From positions 1 through 30,664 of IMG/VR virus record IMGVR_UViG_3300028600_000372: a DNA stretch of 30,664 nt; one strand, written 5' to 3'. This DNA is from a virus. Of this stretch, positions 28,940 through 30,664 are shown in pieces. The notes beneath the pieces are model-generated. The model searched no databases, was not told where the DNA came from, and saw nothing but the letters and a program-made list of their open reading frames with translations. Positions within the stretch are counted from its first letter, which is position 1, and each line of letters starts with the position of its first letter. The position numbers were made by a program, and so were the translations under genes.

Positions 28940-29353
28940 TTAGTCAGCCGTTACCTTGATGAGCAAATCTTGTAGTTTGTTATACACCTGACCGTGAATG
29001 TTTACACTCAATGTTTCAGGCTTTGACTTTGTGAATATTTCCTGCAAGTCCAGTATCTCCTGTTTTTCTACTTGCCATTGTCCCTTGTCAGTTAGCATCT
29101 TGGTTCTGACTTTTCCCAAGAGTCGTGATAGCTTGCTCATTTCCTCAACGTTCTCTGGCTTTCTTGTGTTGATAAGGCCGATAAGTGCTGCGCCTACTGT
29201 AAAATCAGGATAAGGTGCAAGTACTTGTGCAGGAGTTAATTTTTTGAGATCTTCTGGGGATCTGTCTTCTTTACTGCCATCTTTAAGATTTGTTCCATCG
29301 GGATTTAGTATGACATCTTTGAGATTTAGGATTGCAGTTTTTTCTGTAGGCAT
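28940..29353 (-). CDS. Small helical phage-type protein, 137 aa
   Basis: Begins with KTAILNLKDVILNPDG, then helices, ending NIHGQVYNKLQDLLIKV. This order (short strand pair with an insert, helices, final xGQVxxLL helix) recalls a family of small phage proteins whose function I do not know. The A of its ATG is the end of a TTTCTTAATAGGAA element. Confidence 0.7.
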   Translation of the reverse strand: MPTEKTAILNLKDVILNPDGTNLKDGSKEDRSPEDLKKLTPAQVLAPYPDFTVGAALIGLINTRKPENVEEMSKLSRLLGKVRTKMLTDKGQWQVEKQEILDLQEIFTKSKPETLSVNIHGQVYNKLQDLLIKVTAD

Positions 29354-29366
29354 TTCTTAATAGGAA
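29353..29366 (-). promoter_or_regulatory. TTTCTTAATAGGAA element at start codon
   Basis: One mismatch from the palindrome; its first base (complement) is the A of the start codon of 28940..29353. Confidence 0.55.
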
Positions 29367-29396
29367 TATTTTGAAAAGTTATTAATAATTTACTTA

Positions 29397-29410
29397 TTTC
29401 TTAATAAGAA
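29397..29410. promoter_or_regulatory. TTTCTTAATAAGAA element, central copy
   Basis: Lies midway between two divergent genes, about 44 bases from the minus start (29353) and 47 from the plus start (29457), so it can act on both. Confidence 0.6.
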
Positions 29411-29442
29411 TTATTGGTTCTAAATATTTTAATACGATAATA

Positions 29443-29457
29443 TTTCTTAATAAGAAA
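29443..29457 (+). promoter_or_regulatory. Perfect TTTCTTAATAAGAAA palindrome at start codon
   Basis: The last A is the A of the ATG at 29457. A TATA-like TAAATATTTTAATA (about 29421-29434) lies 23-36 bases upstream, so transcription would begin in or next to this palindrome. Confidence 0.65.
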
Positions 29458-30035
29458 TGAGACTGATTCTTTCTTCTATAGTTGTTTTTACAGTGGCATT
29501 ATCAATATTATCGGCATCAGTATATGCACAACAAAATGAAGTAACAATTCCAGCATGGGTTAAGGGAGTCGCAAACTTTTGGGCTGAAGATAACATCAGT
29601 GATAGTGAATATGCAGAGTCACTTACATTTTTGATTCAACAGGGAATTATCAAAATTGATTCTGAAGCAATGCCTCAAGCATCACAAATTTCCCTAGCTG
29701 ATGAAGAAAAGAGGCTTTACGAATTAGAATTAGATCAAAAAGATGATAAAATCAATATATTGGAGAATGACCTTGAAGATACTGGATTGGACAACTCAAA
29801 ATTACTCCAGAACATAGTTGAAAAAGATCAGGAAATTGAACATTTACAAGATGCACTTACTGCGTCTGATGAAAAGTTTGAGAATTGGAAGAAAGACAAT
29901 CCTGTTAAAACTGGAAACATTGGTGGTAAAATGATCAATGCCGAGACAATAAAAGAAATGGAAGATGAAATTGATAAACTTAAGCAGACCAATGCAGAAC
30001 TTGAAGAAGAGATACGTGAATTAAAATCCAAATAG
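29457..30035 (+). CDS. Exported coiled-coil protein with Nitrososphaerota surface domain, 192 aa
   Basis: Signal peptide of about 24 residues (MRLILSSIVVFTVALSILSA, cleavage after VYA). Residues 28-67 (VTIPAWVKGVANFWAEDNIS ... ESLTFLIQQGIIKI) match a short domain that I know as repeated in many exported Nitrososphaerota proteins. The rest (80-192) is a long coiled coil rich in Glu, Lys and Asp. It would be secreted or anchored at the surface of the infected cell. Possible roles are superinfection exclusion, envelope alteration or a host-derived virion part; each is inference. Own promoter with two palindromes. Confidence 0.8.
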   Translation: MRLILSSIVVFTVALSILSASVYAQQNEVTIPAWVKGVANFWAEDNISDSEYAESLTFLIQQGIIKIDSEAMPQASQISLADEEKRLYELELDQKDDKINILENDLEDTGLDNSKLLQNIVEKDQEIEHLQDALTASDEKFENWKKDNPVKTGNIGGKMINAETIKEMEDEIDKLKQTNAELEEEIRELKSK

Positions 30036-30038
30036 AAT

Positions 30039-30664
30039 CTAGTTTCCTAGATTTAGATTTCTCAATGCAGTGACAACTTGTATCAATGATGCTCCCACTG
30101 GTATTGTCTGCCTTGCAACAGGTGTTCCACCAAAGAATCCAATCAATGCACCGTTTGCATCTGATGTGCCTCCCTCAATATCTATTCCTGAGACAAGGGT
30201 TCCATCAGAAACTACGCCAAGTTGCACCAGTCCATCTTCTGTTCCACTTGTTATGTCCTGAGAACTGACAGATATTCTACCATAAACCTCATCAGAGCTA
30301 GCGGAATTTTCTGCCATAAAGTCAATGTTTCCCAAGGTTCTGCCATCTGCAGGAGTGTTATTGTTTTGGATTATTTGCAAAACCATTGCAGCGGAATCTA
30401 TTGTCTCGGTTCTCCAAGTTGTCGTGGTGTCATTTACGTCAATGGTTGGGTTTGTTCTGCTTGCACCAGTCCATAATTCAACACTGTCACCTAGGTTTTC
30501 AGATACTATTTGGATGGATGTGGCTTGTGCATTAATCGCATGCTGTCTTCCAGACTGTAGGAATTCAATTACATCCTCGTCAATTCTAAAAAATGCATCT
30601 CCATTAATGTAAAAGTCATGAGTGTTTCCATTCTCAGTCAAATATTTCATGCCTCCTGCATCTG
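30039..30664 (-). CDS. Second tail-fibre protein, C-terminal part (cut by right edge)
   Basis: Open to the right edge: the codons before the ATG at 30650 continue as DAGGM, so the real start lies beyond the window. Beta-rich, with TIDVNDTTTTWRTETIDSAA and DGLVQLGVVSDGTLVSGIDI, ending IGFFGGTPVARQTIPVGASL and a short helix (VTALRNLN). IGFFGxTPVARQT endings are typical of phage tail fibres and related virion proteins. Lies tail to tail with the exported protein gene. Confidence 0.75.
   Translation of the reverse strand, partial: DAGGMKYLTENGNTHDFYINGDAFFRIDEDVIEFLQSGRQHAINAQATSIQIVSENLGDSVELWTGASRTNPTIDVNDTTTTWRTETIDSAAMVLQIIQNNNTPADGRTLGNIDFMAENSASSDEVYGRISVSSQDITSGTEDGLVQLGVVSDGTLVSGIDIEGGTSDANGALIGFFGGTPVARQTIPVGASLIQVVTALRNLNLGN

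Overview
The window is a tightly packed piece of a head-tailed virus or provirus of an ammonia-oxidising archaeon (Nitrososphaerota, formerly Thaumarchaeota). Head-tail features are a portal gene (cut by the left edge), a terminase split over separate genes, and two tail-fibre genes (one cut by the right edge). A tyrosine integrase suggests a temperate life style. The archaeal host is inferred from AT-rich promoters with TATA-like boxes and many near-leaderless genes, from RHH/zinc and SWIM-type proteins, and above all from the protein at 29457..30035. That protein carries a signal peptide and a surface domain (pattern IPAWVKGVANFWA...LIQQGIIKI) that I know as common in Nitrososphaerota exported proteins. 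No tRNA, rRNA, CRISPR array or insertion sequence was seen.

Layout. From 1 to 26470 almost everything is on the minus strand, in operons whose genes overlap by 1-8 bases. Read in transcription order they are: 26470-24642 (nine small, mostly Cys-rich proteins); 24552-23193 (small gene plus integrase); a 408-base gene-free stretch (candidate attP); 22784-16949 (DNA-processing operon with SWIM protein, tail-motif chimera, ParB-methyltransferase, two PD-(D/E)XK-like nucleases, RHH proteins and many microproteins); 16883-14387 (small proteins, possible third nuclease); 14356-13605; 13389-12427; 12380-7886 (tail fibre of 1258 residues with 32 decapeptide repeats); 7824-4507 (SF2 helicase plus terminase ATPase); 4414-2493 (terminase nuclease and a degenerate paralogue); 2470-1041 (small proteins); 981-1 (portal). 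From 26576 to 28189 a plus-strand operon begins with an RHH-like protein. The right end mixes strands: holin-like membrane proteins, a helical phage protein, the exported coiled-coil protein and a second fibre.

How it fits together. ATPase, nuclease and portal would package DNA. The helicase, resolvase-like nuclease and ParB-methyltransferase would process or modify it. The fibres would bind the host. A palindrome, TTTCTTAWTAAGAAA, or a recognisable half of it recurs before the portal, terminase, helicase, fibre and right-end operons. It is absent from the integrase and several small-gene operons, so it looks like the mark of one, probably late, regulon. About thirty of the 85 genes I call encode 32-170-residue proteins with paired Cys/His residues. 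About 25 genes are too short for a normal ORF threshold; I place them by stop-start coupling (ATGA, TGATG, TAATG and, unusually, TTGA).
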